Below are positions 52,907 through 62,579 of a stretch of 64,000 nucleotides of DNA, in pieces; within the stretch, counting starts at the first letter, position 1; every line of letters starts with the position of its first letter. Origin of the DNA: CABZJG01 sp902512685 (GTDB lineage Bacteria; Pseudomonadota; Alphaproteobacteria; Rhodobacterales; Rhodobacteraceae). The notes under the pieces were generated by a model. It ran no database searches. It saw only the letters and a program-made list of their open reading frames with translations, and was not told the origin of the DNA. Where the stretch lies: NCBI GenBank assembly GCA_051201605.1, contig CP179201.1, positions 1,302,001-1,366,000 on the forward strand. Reading direction: 5' to 3'. A program made the translations under genes and the position numbers.

Positions 52907-53737
52907 CTATTGCTTCTTTGGAAGGTCAACGAATTTAGCTGCACGCTTTTCTTTCTGCGCGATCATTGCTTCTTGAACTTCTTCAATCTTAAAGTGCCCC
53001 GCATTCCACAAAGCTACATAATCGAGCGTGTCGGAGGTGGAATGATCACGCGAGAAGTTGATAGCCTTTTTACATCCATGTACGGCCATTGGAGCTTTGC
53101 TGGCAATTTCGTTTGCAATTGACAATACGCAGCTCAACATTTGCTCGTGATTGTCAAAAACTTCGTTTACTACGCCGAAGCGTTTTGCATCCTCTGCGCT
53201 GATCTGCTTTCCAGTGTATGCCATTTCCTTGACAAAACCCTCTGGGATTAATTTTGCTAATCTTGGAAAAGTCCCTACATCTGCTGTTAATGCCAAATTG
53301 GTTTCAAAAAGTGTGAAGAATGCATCTTTGGTGCAATACCGAAGATCGCAAGCTGTAATTAGATCAAGACCACCGCCAATGCATCCGCCTTGGATAGCTA
53401 CGAGTACAGGTAACCTGCAAGCCTCCAAGGCAGAGAAAGTTAATTGTAAACGCTTAACTTCATTATAAAAATTTGATTGAGCCTGAATGTTGCGCTCATA
53501 TTCTGTTAGCGAGCCAGAATTTGTTAGATCAGAAAAAAGGGAGAGATCCAGACCGGACGTAAAATGTGGTCCAGTTGAAGAAATAACGATCACCCTTGCT
53601 TTAGCATTGCTATCAATTTCTTTGACAAGCTCTGGTAACTCATCCCAAAACTCAGCAATCATCGAATTGCGTTTGTCAGGTCTTTTCATAACCACATGAG
53701 CCACCTGATCAATTATCGTCGAACCAAAACATTTCAT
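52907..53737 (-). CDS. Enoyl-CoA hydratase/isomerase family (dienoyl-CoA isomerase type)
   Basis: 276 residues of the crotonase fold. SGLDL and IQGGCIGGGLDLITACDLRYC form the oxyanion hole. ALTADVGTFPRLAKLIP, with an Asp in ADVG, is characteristic of delta(3,5)-delta(2,4)-dienoyl-CoA isomerases. It moves double bonds during breakdown of unsaturated fatty acids. It stands alone, with 170 bp of gene-free DNA on the acs side. Confidence 0.85.
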   Translation of the reverse strand: MKCFGSTIIDQVAHVVMKRPDKRNSMIAEFWDELPELVKEIDSNAKARVIVISSTGPHFTSGLDLSLFSDLTNSGSLTEYERNIQAQSNFYNEVKRLQLTFSALEACRLPVLVAIQGGCIGGGLDLITACDLRYCTKDAFFTLFETNLALTADVGTFPRLAKLIPEGFVKEMAYTGKQISAEDAKRFGVVNEVFDNHEQMLSCVLSIANEIASKAPMAVHGCKKAINFSRDHSTSDTLDYVALWNAGHFKIEEVQEAMIAQKEKRAAKFVDLPKKQ

Positions 53738-54001
53738 TATTTTACTCGTTGTTAGATCTCTCGGGTTGTTAGATTTTGGTTATCATTATCTAATGATCAA
53801 AAAGGAGCAATACGCGTTTAATTGATTGTTTTTGTTCCCTTGCGTAATGTAATCCTAGTTTTAGCTAGAATATTACTCCATGTTCTTTGTCAAAGAATTT
53901 TATAGTACATTTATAGTAAGTGGAAAATAAGGGTCTTTTAAGATTGCAGAACCTATGCAAAATAAATAGCACAACTGCATAGTCTTGATCGGAAAACCAG
54001 A

Positions 54002-54922
54002 ATGATACCTGAGGTATTTCAAATTGACGGTAAGTTTTGGCGCGGGAATTTGCATACGCACTCTAATCTTTCTGACGGCTTACTAGACCCGAGCGAAGTT
54101 TGCCGAAGATATCAAGCCGAGGGCTATGACTTTCTGGCGCTGACTGATCATTTTGTGGGCCTATTTGATTATCCTATTGCTGATACAGCATCATATAGAA
54201 ATGACCGCTTTACAACAATTCTAGGGGCGGAGTTGCATTCCGGGGCAATGCAGAACGGTGAGCTATGGCATATATTAGCTGTTGGATTGCCACGTAAGTT
54301 TGATCAATCCAACTCACCGCATTTTTTACCAATTGCAGATCAAGAAAGTGGTCCAGAAATAGCAGAACGAGCACGAGATGTCGGTGCATTTGTGGCCATT
54401 GCACATCCACAATGGTCGGGAATGACATTAGCGGATGCAAGATCAATTGAATCAGCTCATGCTGTTGAAATTTACAATCACGGATGCGCTGTTGGCTGCG
54501 ACCGACCTGATGGAACAGCCATACTTGATCTATTGCTTGCAGAAGGCCGGCAGTTGACGGCTATTGCCACTGATGATGCTCATTTTAAGGAGCCAGATCA
54601 TTTTGGCGGTTGGGTTATGGTCAAAGCTAAAGAAAATACGCCTGATGCTTTATTGAAAGCTTTAAAAAACGGTCATTTTTATTCTTCCGAGGGACCCGAG
54701 CTGCATCATATAGAACTTGACAAAAAAGAGTTGACTGTCCGGTCAAGCTCCGTCAGCACTGTGATTGTTCAAGCCAAAGGAAGTGCCACAGTGGCGGTGC
54801 ATGGCTCTTCCATAACCCAGACAAAAATCAAACTTGGCCGGGTTTCTCAAAGCGAATGGCTAAGGGTTACTGTTAAGGATTCTGCCGGAAAAAGAGCATG
54901 GTCTAATCCAATTTGGAGGTAA
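54002..54922 (+). CDS. PHP-domain metal-dependent phosphoesterase
   Basis: 306 residues. GNLHTHSNLSDG holds the HxH metal pair, LALTDH the next ligand, AHPQW and ATDDAHF the last His/Asp residues. The C-terminal 80 residues form a beta domain. The family hydrolyses phosphodiester or nucleotide monophosphate bonds. The stop is 6 bp from the convergent metF stop. The 264 bp before it are AT-rich and without a gene. Confidence 0.82.
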   Translation: MIPEVFQIDGKFWRGNLHTHSNLSDGLLDPSEVCRRYQAEGYDFLALTDHFVGLFDYPIADTASYRNDRFTTILGAELHSGAMQNGELWHILAVGLPRKFDQSNSPHFLPIADQESGPEIAERARDVGAFVAIAHPQWSGMTLADARSIESAHAVEIYNHGCAVGCDRPDGTAILDLLLAEGRQLTAIATDDAHFKEPDHFGGWVMVKAKENTPDALLKALKNGHFYSSEGPELHHIELDKKELTVRSSSVSTVIVQAKGSATVAVHGSSITQTKIKLGRVSQSEWLRVTVKDSAGKRAWSNPIWR

Positions 54923-54928
54923 TTTTAG

Positions 54929-55795
54929 TTAAGCGACCTTTTCTAAGGTCGCTGCTGGAAAAATGCCTAATGAAAAACAGATGTCGCGCGTCAACTCTGG
55001 ACGGTTCAATGTATAGAAATGCAATGCCTCAACACCTCCTTCAATAAGATCACTGCACAACTCAGAACACACCGCAGTAGCCAACAGATCATTACGCCCG
55101 TCGCGCACGGCCTTCGTGAAGGCCTCATCTAACCATAGTGGTATCTTTGCGCCGCATTTCTGCGCAAATTTTCTTGTGCCTTTCCAATTTTCAATCGGCA
55201 GAATTCCTGGAATAATTGGAGCTTGGATGCCCGCTTTGACGCAGGCATCGCGAAATCTAAAAAAATCATCAGCTTCAAAAAAGAATTGTGTGATTGCCTC
55301 TTTTGCTCCTGCATCCAATTTTCGCTTTAACCACAAAATATCTTGTTCTGAGCTTGAGGCTTCTGGGTGTTTGTGGGGATATGCGCCAACTCGAATATTG
55401 AATTTATCAGTTTTGGCTAAAGCTTGAATTAACTCGCACGTATTTTGGAAACCTTCGCGATGAGGTTTAAAAACTGAACTGCCTCTTGGTGGATCCCCAC
55501 GCAAAGCAACGATTTCGGTTACGCCGTCTTCCGCAAATTGATCTGCAATTTGTAGGGTTTCTTTTCTGCTGACATTCACACAGGTTAGATGTGCCGCCAC
55601 ATTGAGATCTGTTGATCCGCGCAAGGCTTTAACGGCTTGGTGCGTCAATTCTCGGGTTGTGCCGCCCGCGCCATATGTCACCGATACGAACCGTGGGGAG
55701 AATGGCGCCAAGATTTGAATAGCATCTTTAAGTTTAAAAGAAGCTTCGATTGTGTGAGGGGGAAAGAATTCAAAAGAAATTTGGGGTTGTTGCAT
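54929..55795 (-). CDS. metF: 5,10-methylenetetrahydrofolate reductase
   Basis: 288 residues from the ATG at 55795 (AAGGATGG upstream). SFEFFPPHT is the catalytic N-terminal motif, ALRGDPPRG the FAD/folate region, and QFFFEADDFFRF the conserved centre. It makes 5-methyl-THF for methionine synthesis. Divergent to a MetR-like regulator with a MetR box between them. Confidence 0.93.
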   Translation of the reverse strand: MQQPQISFEFFPPHTIEASFKLKDAIQILAPFSPRFVSVTYGAGGTTRELTHQAVKALRGSTDLNVAAHLTCVNVSRKETLQIADQFAEDGVTEIVALRGDPPRGSSVFKPHREGFQNTCELIQALAKTDKFNIRVGAYPHKHPEASSSEQDILWLKRKLDAGAKEAITQFFFEADDFFRFRDACVKAGIQAPIIPGILPIENWKGTRKFAQKCGAKIPLWLDEAFTKAVRDGRNDLLATAVCSELCSDLIEGGVEALHFYTLNRPELTRDICFSLGIFPAATLEKVA

Positions 55796-55841
55796 ATTTT
55801 GTCCATCCTTACTTGCCCACACTATGCAACTTTGTGTATAA

Positions 55842-55854
55842 TGAATCAAATTCA
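55842..55854. promoter_or_regulatory. MetR box in the metF-metR intergenic region
   Basis: TGAATCAAATTCA matches the established MetR consensus TGAA-N5-TTCA exactly. It lies between the divergent starts of metF (55795) and metR (55883). Confidence 0.8.
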
Positions 55855-55882
55855 TATAACTAAAGAAGGTTATGAGTTTCAT

Positions 55883-56794
55883 ATGAGAATGCACATAGAG
55901 TTTCGCCATTTAAGAACAGTTAAGGCAATTCACGAAGCTGGTGGGGTTGCTCGCGCAGCCGCGCAATTAAATATTACGCAGTCTGCTTTAAGCCATCAGA
56001 TAAAAGGTCTTGAGCAACAAGCAGGTATTGAGTTGTTTGTAAGGCGCTCCAAGCCCATGCGTCTTTCAGCGGCTGGTTTTAGGCTGTTGCGATTGGCAGA
56101 AAAAGTGTTGCCGGAAATTGACTTGTTGCAGAGTGAGTTTGATGGTTTGCGAGATGGAGTTTCCGGAAGGTTACACATAGCAATCGAATGTCATGCCTGC
56201 TTTGAGTGGTTGTTTCCTGTTCTTGAAAGGTTTCGCAAATCTTGGCCTGATGTTGATGTGGATATTCGTCTAGGATTGGCTTTTGATGCTCTTCCAGCAT
56301 TGCAAAAAGAAGACGTCGATCTTGTGATTTCATCTGATCCAGAACAAATGCCGGGTATCGAATTCACGCCGCTTTTTGACTATGCTCCCGTATTCGTTGC
56401 GTCAAGCAATCATAATCTAGCGAAAAAAAAGTATATTGATGCTAAGGATTTTAAGAATGAGACTCTGATCACATATCCAGTTGAACGTTCAAGGTTGGAT
56501 ATTTTTAGCCAGTTGCTTTTGCCTGCAAAGGTCGAACCCTTTGCAATTAGACAAGTCGAGTTAACAGCAGTTATTTTATTACTAGTTGCTTCAAATCGGG
56601 GCGTTACTGTCCTACCAGATTGGGTGGTCAGAGAAGTGAAGTTTAGTTCAGATTATGTTACGCGACCGTTGACCAAAAATGGCTTAAAAAGAGGGCTTTT
56701 CGCTGCGACGAGATATGAAGATTTGAAAAAACCCTATATGACCGACCTTATAAGAATGGCCGGTGAAGAAGCTAGAGAACTTCAAAACGAATGA
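55883..56794 (+). CDS. metR: LysR-family regulator, MetR type
   Basis: 303 residues from the ATG at 55883. The winged helix is at 5-62 (EFRHLRTVKAIHEAGGVARA..ALSHQIKGLEQQAGIELFVRRSKP). The effector domain has the LysR fold. Divergence from metF and the MetR box support a homocysteine-responsive activator of methionine genes. The longer upstream frame overlaps metF and is rejected. Confidence 0.88.
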   Translation: MRMHIEFRHLRTVKAIHEAGGVARAAAQLNITQSALSHQIKGLEQQAGIELFVRRSKPMRLSAAGFRLLRLAEKVLPEIDLLQSEFDGLRDGVSGRLHIAIECHACFEWLFPVLERFRKSWPDVDVDIRLGLAFDALPALQKEDVDLVISSDPEQMPGIEFTPLFDYAPVFVASSNHNLAKKKYIDAKDFKNETLITYPVERSRLDIFSQLLLPAKVEPFAIRQVELTAVILLLVASNRGVTVLPDWVVREVKFSSDYVTRPLTKNGLKRGLFAATRYEDLKKPYMTDLIRMAGEEARELQNE

Positions 56795-56832
56795 CGCGGT
56801 CTTATCGGTCAATCATGTAGGTGCTATTAAGC

Positions 56833-57042
56833 TCATTCCAAGAGCTTTAAATCACCCGCCATTTGACGGCCATCACGGCCATCTTCCAGCTCAAAGCTGA
56901 CATTTTGATTGTCTGCAAGACCTGTTAATCCAGATTTTTCAACTGCAGATATATGAACAAATACGTCTTTTCCGCCGCCTTCTGGCGCGATAAAGCCATA
57001 GCCTTTGGTGGTATTAAACCACTTCACGGTGCCAGTGGGCAT
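56833..57042 (-). CDS. cspA: Cold-shock protein (CspA family)
   Basis: 69 residues, a single cold-shock domain. KGYGFI and VFVHIS are the two RNA-binding motifs. It is a single-stranded nucleic acid chaperone. GAGGAGACG precedes the ATG. Confidence 0.95.
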   Translation of the reverse strand: MPTGTVKWFNTTKGYGFIAPEGGGKDVFVHISAVEKSGLTGLADNQNVSFELEDGRDGRQMAGDLKLLE

Positions 57043-57680
57043 TTTCCGCGTCTCCTCTTTATTCGCCTTTGTTTTCCCCTAGTCTTTGGGGCGCGTGCTG
57101 GAGTTGCCCTGATTATATCCATCGGCAAATATCCATAACAGGCCGTGAACAGTCCATGCACGTGACAAAGATCGCCTAGGTAAAAAATAAATCAAGTAAA
57201 ACCAGCTGAAATCCACCCATTCTTTGGGGTTGAAATGTACTCGAAAGGTGCAAAGCGAGGAATTTAGTTCTAAAATTTGATTACTTTTGTCAAAGGCCAA
57301 ATACTATCTTCGACAGCTTTGCCACATGGGGGCAACAAAAGTCCACAGAGCTAAGTATTTATTTCTTACGCTTATTCATTAATGTAACCGAACCCAAATG
57401 CAGATCATAATGCTGTTGCAAAATTAGGTTTATCATTGATCTTATTCTAAAAGCATTTGTGATGTTCAACACGACTTTATACTAGACTAAATGTCGTAAC
57501 GGATGTGATAGACACCCCGTTTTGAGGTTATGTCTAAAAGGTTTAAACTGGAAAATCTTATGGTGCATTGCGTAACTTTGGTCACTTGTTTGAAGTGCTG
57601 CGCAAGCATCCCATTTTGATAAATAACTATCAGTTAAGACAGATTATGGACCAGGTTTTTTATCAGTTGGAATGACAGAA
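57043..57680. other. 640-bp gene-free region
   Basis: AT-rich, with many stops in all frames. The right part of 57043-57300 is probably the promoter and leader of cspA. AGACACC near 57509 and GGTTATGTCT near 57526 form a weak stem. No RNA gene or IS is recognised. Confidence 0.35.
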
Positions 57681-58250
57681 TTAATTAAATTCTGATGTCC
57701 GTACCCGTGAAGATATCCAACCATCAAGCGAAATTTTTCCAGCGCCATAGATGAAGAGATAAAGAAGCAAAAACCCCCACAAAACTCGCTGATCAAAGAT
57801 GATTCCGTCAGCGGATCTATCAAACCAAGCTCCTAGTACTTTGTTGTCGCTGATCAACCCATGGCCATAAAGATCGGTAAGGCTCTGTATGACTACAAAA
57901 ATGAGCATTCCCAAAGCAGAGAGGCACGTCATTAGACCAAGGATGATCATCGCTGGCAGGATGAATTCTGCATAGGTGCCCACCATCACGACACCCCAAT
58001 GAAAAACGCTAAGCTGGCTCACGTCATATCCATAGTTCTCTACGGTTTTGGGGAAGATTTGGATATAAGCACCGGCAGAGGGGAGAAATAACCCGCTCAC
58101 CCCATCACCGAGCTTTGTCAAAGCCGAAGACCAAAAATATACCGCAAAAACTGCAAGGAAAATAAATCTTGCTACCAGAGGTAGGATATTTAGGGCCCGG
58201 GTCATAGACGCGATCACGCTGTTGATATCATAAATTAGGCGTAAAATCAT
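57681..58250 (-). CDS. DoxX-family membrane protein of the bufferin-type cluster
   Basis: 189 residues from the ATG overlapping the previous stop (ATGA). Four hydrophobic segments with FLAVFAVYFWSSALTKLGD and YAEFILPAMIILGL match DoxX. DUF692-DUF2063-DUF2282 operons often end in such a gene. It is thought to serve redox or membrane functions for the peptide system, but the exact role is not established. Confidence 0.85.
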   Translation of the reverse strand: MILRLIYDINSVIASMTRALNILPLVARFIFLAVFAVYFWSSALTKLGDGVSGLFLPSAGAYIQIFPKTVENYGYDVSQLSVFHWGVVMVGTYAEFILPAMIILGLMTCLSALGMLIFVVIQSLTDLYGHGLISDNKVLGAWFDRSADGIIFDQRVLWGFLLLYLFIYGAGKISLDGWISSRVRTSEFN

Positions 58251-58993
58251 TTTGGTATCTCTATATTTCTGACGCATCGATGTTTTGCGAAAAGTTCAAG
58301 TTTTTCTTTAAGATCAAAGCCGGGGGTATTGCTTGCACGCTCTATGGCAAGACCAAGCGGCATTCCGTCTTTTAGTTTACGAAAAAAGCATTGAGAGGAT
58401 TGAGGTAAAAGTACCGGATAGGGGTCAAATTCAGGTCTGACAACCAGCACTGATTGGGTTTCTTTCACGGCGCTTTCAGAGTTGATTTTTGACCGTATCC
58501 AAATATCAAACAGGGGCCAATCTGAGGTCACTAGAAATACCGAAGGAATAAAAGTGACCCTGGCTTCTTTCAGATCATCCTCGTTCAAGTGGCCCAAGGT
58601 TGACCAATCATATTCTTCACTATCTGCGCTGTGGTAAGAAAGCCTTATAGCATATTCCAAGCGCGCAATATCACTGAGATATGGGTGGCTGCCGCACGGA
58701 ATATTGTGGCTGAGGAATTCAGAAAATTCTTCACCGTATAGGGGCATCAAAGGATTTTGTGGCAGGTAGATGCGTACGAATTTACCTGCAAGTAACTTAA
58801 AATATTTGGCGCCAACGAATGCTCTGGTCATTGGAAAACCTGATTCAAGACCATTTATCAGGCTTGCAACAACATTATTTCGATAGATATCAAAGCGTGA
58901 CTTTGCGGGACGTCCTCTACCATCTTTTAGGTTTGCCGGGACAGGTTTAATAGGATCAAGAAGCGCAGCTTGAAAGGTTCGGTTTTCCGTCAT
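58247..58993 (-). CDS. bufC: DUF2063 partner protein of the MNIO enzyme (BufC-like)
   Basis: 248 residues. The N-terminal RFDIYRNNVVASLINGLESG and the following AFVGAKYFKLLAGKFVR are the conserved DUF2063 start; YLSDIARLEYAIRLSYHS lies in the middle. In characterised systems this partner binds the precursor leader and brings it to the DUF692 enzyme. It overlaps the enzyme gene by 4 bp. Confidence 0.88.
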   Translation of the reverse strand: MTENRTFQAALLDPIKPVPANLKDGRGRPAKSRFDIYRNNVVASLINGLESGFPMTRAFVGAKYFKLLAGKFVRIYLPQNPLMPLYGEEFSEFLSHNIPCGSHPYLSDIARLEYAIRLSYHSADSEEYDWSTLGHLNEDDLKEARVTFIPSVFLVTSDWPLFDIWIRSKINSESAVKETQSVLVVRPEFDPYPVLLPQSSQCFFRKLKDGMPLGLAIERASNTPGFDLKEKLELFAKHRCVRNIEIPK

Positions 58994-59847
58994 GCCGGAA
59001 TGCCCAAAGGGAAAAGAAGTGTTTGGGCGCGCAAGATCTCGTCATGAAGATCGACCCAGTTCGGGACATTGTTGTCCCATTCGATCAATGTTGGCTTAGG
59101 TCCTGCCTGTAAGATCACATAACTATAAAGTCGCCAAACCGGATCAACGACAGCTTTGCCATGGCTATCTATCAGAACTTTCTGGCTGTAACTGTCCACA
59201 TCTTTATCATGGCCGCCAAGATGGATCTCTTCAACTTTGTCCAGCGGTAGCTCATTGACATAATTTACCGCGTTAAAGCCTAGATTTTCAGCTGATACAA
59301 AGACGTTGTTCACATCAAGCAAAAGCCCGCATCCGGATGACTTTACGATTTCGTTTAAGAAAGTTGGCTCATCGTAAGTGCTTTCCCCAAAAGCCAGATA
59401 ACTTGATGGGTTCTCCAAAATTATTCTACGACCAAGATGACTTTGAAGATGATCTATATGATCAACAATACGCCTGAGCGTTTCTTTGGTATATGGCACT
59501 GGCAAAAGGTCATTCATAAATGCGCCATCATGGGTTGACCACGCGAGGTGCTCAGAAAAACTTGCCGGTTGCAGCCAATCGCATAGCGCCTTTAGACGAT
59601 CAAGGTGATCGCGATTTAGCGGGTTCTCACCACCAATAGACAGACCGACACCGTGGACTGATATCGGAAATTGAGTTGCCAGATGAGCAAGCTGCGCGCG
59701 TGGTCTTCCACCATCGCCCATATAATTTTCTGCATGAATTTCCAGCCATTTGACATGGTGGTCAGTATTGGAAATCTCAGAAAAATGCTGTGGTTTATAG
59801 CCAACACCGACAGCATCAGGTAAAATATTAGGGGATTGATCAAACAT
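58990..59847 (-). CDS. bufB: DUF692 multinuclear non-heme iron oxidative enzyme (MNIO, BufB-like)
   Basis: 285 residues, normal family length. The TIM-barrel metal motifs are EIHAENYMGDGG, SVHGVGLSIGG, FSEHLAWSTHDG, LLLDVNNVFVSAENLG and EIHLGGHDKD. These iron enzymes modify Cys residues of the precursor peptide; in bufferins they form thiooxazole rings that bind copper. All metal-binding motifs appear intact, although the precursor next door is abnormal. Confidence 0.9.
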   Translation of the reverse strand: MFDQSPNILPDAVGVGYKPQHFSEISNTDHHVKWLEIHAENYMGDGGRPRAQLAHLATQFPISVHGVGLSIGGENPLNRDHLDRLKALCDWLQPASFSEHLAWSTHDGAFMNDLLPVPYTKETLRRIVDHIDHLQSHLGRRIILENPSSYLAFGESTYDEPTFLNEIVKSSGCGLLLDVNNVFVSAENLGFNAVNYVNELPLDKVEEIHLGGHDKDVDSYSQKVLIDSHGKAVVDPVWRLYSYVILQAGPKPTLIEWDNNVPNWVDLHDEILRAQTLLFPLGIPA

Positions 59848-59906
59848 TGTGTGCTTTCATAAACAAAAATCCCCACTCCAAGGTTTGGAGCAGGGTGTGG
59901 TTTAGA

Positions 59907-60208
59907 TCAGGATGGTAGATCGCGGATCAATGGCTCAAGGGAACCCATTCGCTTTTTTATGACAACCTCATCAGGCAGTTCGGCTGTAGTGCAAGTGCCA
60001 GCTTCAACAAGTTTCCACGCATTTCCTTGATAGTCGACAGTTGAAGTGCCTGCACAAGTAGTGCCTGGTCCAGCAGCCCAATCATTTTGACCGGCAAGTG
60101 CAATGCCATAACATTTTTCTTTGCTTATAGCTGAGGCAACTGTTGCATGTGTCCCCGCCGTTGCTGCGACTGCGCCAAGGATGGCCATGGTTTTAGTGTT
60201 TTCGACAT
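59907..60208 (-). pseudogene. bufA: DUF2282 bufferin-type precursor (BufA-like) with shifted leader
   Basis: The mature region reads KEKCYGIALAGQNDWAAG, then TTCAGTSTVDYQGNAWKL and EAGTC. The family usually has a second Cys in NDC; here it is NDW, leaving three core Cys. The well-placed ribosome site (AAGGAA) serves an ATG at 60208 (MSKTLK), but that frame diverges from the rest after an A4 run. Adding one base gives MSKTLKTMAILGAVAATAGT, a normal signal peptide. The in-frame ATG at 60188 lacks both a ribosome site and a basic n-region. First gene of the bufABC-doxX operon. Confidence 0.8.
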
Positions 60209-60300
60209 CGGAATTCCTTTTTGTTTAACTACTGGGTCCCAATCATTTGGTGACGTCTAACCCATACGAACGGATATCGATCACCGTCAAATCACAGAGC

Positions 60301-60317
60301 CGTGCATCACATGCACG
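60301..60317. promoter_or_regulatory. Palindrome upstream of the bufferin-type operon
   Basis: CGTGCAT and ATGCACG flank CAC, a perfect 7-bp dyad about 95 bp before the bufA-like start and 100 bp after thrS. No T-run follows on either strand, so an operator (metal- or stress-responsive) is likelier than a terminator. Confidence 0.4.
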
Positions 60318-60417
60318 TGAAGAAATTATCCAATCCGTGAGGTATTGAGATGAAAAACAAAATTTTTCAGGCCCTGTTTTCAAGCCTGTTGTTCAGTATC
60401 AGAGATATTTCAGCTGT

Positions 60418-62364
60418 TTATAGCAAATCTGGCGGAGTTGCGTTTAAAGACAATTCCTTCACGATCTCATTCAACGGAAGTACACTCGTCTGCTTTTCTC
60501 CAAGTCTGCGAACTGAGACAGTTTTTTCTTCAACTTCTCGCATGCCGCAGGCAAGGATCACAGGTACTTTGCCAACGGAGTGTTCGCGAACTTTGTAGTT
60601 GATTTTTTCATTGCGTAGGTCAGCTTCGGCTCTCACGCCAGCGGCTTTAAGGGCCTCGACCACTTCTTCACAATAGTTGTCAGCATCCGAAACGATTGCC
60701 GCGACAACAACCTGCCTCGGCGCCAGCCAAAACGGTAGTTTTCCAGAAGAATTCTCGATCAAAATACCAATAAATCGTTCGAAGGAACCCAAACAGGCAC
60801 GGTGCAACATGACGGGGCGATGTTTTTCGCCGTCTTGTCCAACGTAATTTACATCAAGCCGCTCAGGCAAAACAAAATCCACCTGAAGTGTTCCGCATTG
60901 CCAATCGCGACCAATTGCATCGGTTAAAACAAATTCTAGTTTTGGTCCATAGAATGCGCCTTCACCGGGGTTTAAGGTAAACCCACATCCGGCAGCTTTG
61001 GTCGCGTTTCTAAGTGCTAATTCAGCCTTGTCCCAAACAACATCACTTCCAGCGCGATTTTCAGGTCGGTCAGAAAATTTTATTGAAAACTCTGCAAACC
61101 CAAGGTCTTTGTAAACATCGGACAGGTATGCGATGAATTTCTTTGTCTCAGTTTCTATTTGATCTGGGCGGCAAAAGATATGACCATCATCCTGAGTAAA
61201 ACCGCGTACGCGCATTATTCCGTGCAGTGCGCCAGAGGGTTCATACCGGTTACAGCTGCCAAATTCTGCCATCCGCAAAGGCAGTTCACGATAAGATTTA
61301 AGGCCTTGATTATAGATTTGAACATGGCCGGGGCAGTTCATAGGTTTTAACGCATTGACTGATTTTCCCCGTGCGTGTTCCTCGTCGACCTCAACAATGA
61401 ACATGTGGTCTTGGTATTTGTCCCAATGGCCAGAGGCTTCCCATAGCTTTCTATCGATAACTTGCGGGGTGTTCACCTCGACATAGCCGTCGCGCTCTTG
61501 TTGGCGGCGCATGTAGTCTTGCAAGGTAGTATAAACGCGCCAGCCGTTGGGATGCCAAAAAATCTGACCGGGGGCTTCGGGTTGCATATGAAAAAGATCC
61601 ATTTCGCGGCCCAGTTTGCGATGATCGCGCTTTGCAGCCTCTTCAAGCATATGAAGATGAGATTTCAGAGCCTCTTTGTTAAGAAATGCCACTCCATAGA
61701 TGCGTTGAAGCATTGCGCGTTCGCTGTTGCCGCGCCAATATGCACCGGCCACCGACATCAGCCTGAAAGCATCTGCTGGCACTTGACCGGTATGCAGTAG
61801 GTGTGGGCCTCGGCATAAATCCTGCCAATCTCCGTGCCAATACATGCGCAGAGATTCATCCCCGGGGATTGCCTCAATCAGTTCAATTTTATAGGGTTCA
61901 TCGCTTTTTTTATAGTGTGCAATTGCTTTGTCGCGCGTCCATATCTCAGTGCGAACTGGATCGCGGCGGTTAATGATGGCCTTCATTTTTGTTTCAATCA
62001 GGCTAAGATCTTCTGGCGTGAACGGGTCTTTGCGGTCAAAGTCGTAATACCACCCATTTTCAATAACGGGACCTATGGTGACTTTAACATCCGACCAGAT
62101 TTCTTGAACTGCGCGAGCCATGATATGTGCCAAATCGTGCCGCACCAATTCAAGCGCAGGTTCGGCATCTTTCATTGTATTGATTGCAATAGTGCTGTCT
62201 GATACTATTGGCCATTGCAGATCCCAATGGGCGCCATTGACTGCCGCGCTAATTGCTTTTTTACCTAAAGAACTGGATATATCTGCGGCCACTTCAAAGG
62301 GTGTTACACCTTTGGCAAAGCCTCGTTTGTTTCCATCAGGGAAAGTTAAAGTAATTTGGGACAT
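60418..62364 (-). CDS. thrS: Threonyl-tRNA synthetase
   Basis: 648 residues, full length. Domains in order: TGS (FPDGNKRGFAKGVTPFEVA), editing domain with HDLAHIMARA and the YYDFD pocket, catalytic core with MNCPGHVQIY (zinc Cys) and RYEPSGALHGIMRVRGFTQDD, and C-terminal anticodon-binding domain. GAGGAGGA precedes the ATG. Confidence 0.96.
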   Translation of the reverse strand: MSQITLTFPDGNKRGFAKGVTPFEVAADISSSLGKKAISAAVNGAHWDLQWPIVSDSTIAINTMKDAEPALELVRHDLAHIMARAVQEIWSDVKVTIGPVIENGWYYDFDRKDPFTPEDLSLIETKMKAIINRRDPVRTEIWTRDKAIAHYKKSDEPYKIELIEAIPGDESLRMYWHGDWQDLCRGPHLLHTGQVPADAFRLMSVAGAYWRGNSERAMLQRIYGVAFLNKEALKSHLHMLEEAAKRDHRKLGREMDLFHMQPEAPGQIFWHPNGWRVYTTLQDYMRRQQERDGYVEVNTPQVIDRKLWEASGHWDKYQDHMFIVEVDEEHARGKSVNALKPMNCPGHVQIYNQGLKSYRELPLRMAEFGSCNRYEPSGALHGIMRVRGFTQDDGHIFCRPDQIETETKKFIAYLSDVYKDLGFAEFSIKFSDRPENRAGSDVVWDKAELALRNATKAAGCGFTLNPGEGAFYGPKLEFVLTDAIGRDWQCGTLQVDFVLPERLDVNYVGQDGEKHRPVMLHRACLGSFERFIGILIENSSGKLPFWLAPRQVVVAAIVSDADNYCEEVVEALKAAGVRAEADLRNEKINYKVREHSVGKVPVILACGMREVEEKTVSVRRLGEKQTSVLPLNEIVKELSLNATPPDLL

Positions 62365-62579
62365 CTGGTCCTCCTCGTCGTTTTGGCGCCCACAGCGCGC
62401 CCGGTTGCGGGTATATGTGTGGTGGCCTTTTCGCTTGCGTAGATGGTTTCGTCAAGCGTGTTTTTGCTCTTTGCGGCCAACAATTATTTTGACCTCAGGG
62501 CGGGTTGAGCTTATTGCGACGCAATCGAAACTTGCCGACAGTTTTGTACAAGCTTGTCGAAATGCAGGAGGGTTCAAAT

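Noticed and set aside
60350..60598. Plus-strand frame opposite the thrS 3' end
   Set aside because: Antisense to conserved thrS sequence and without family similarity.
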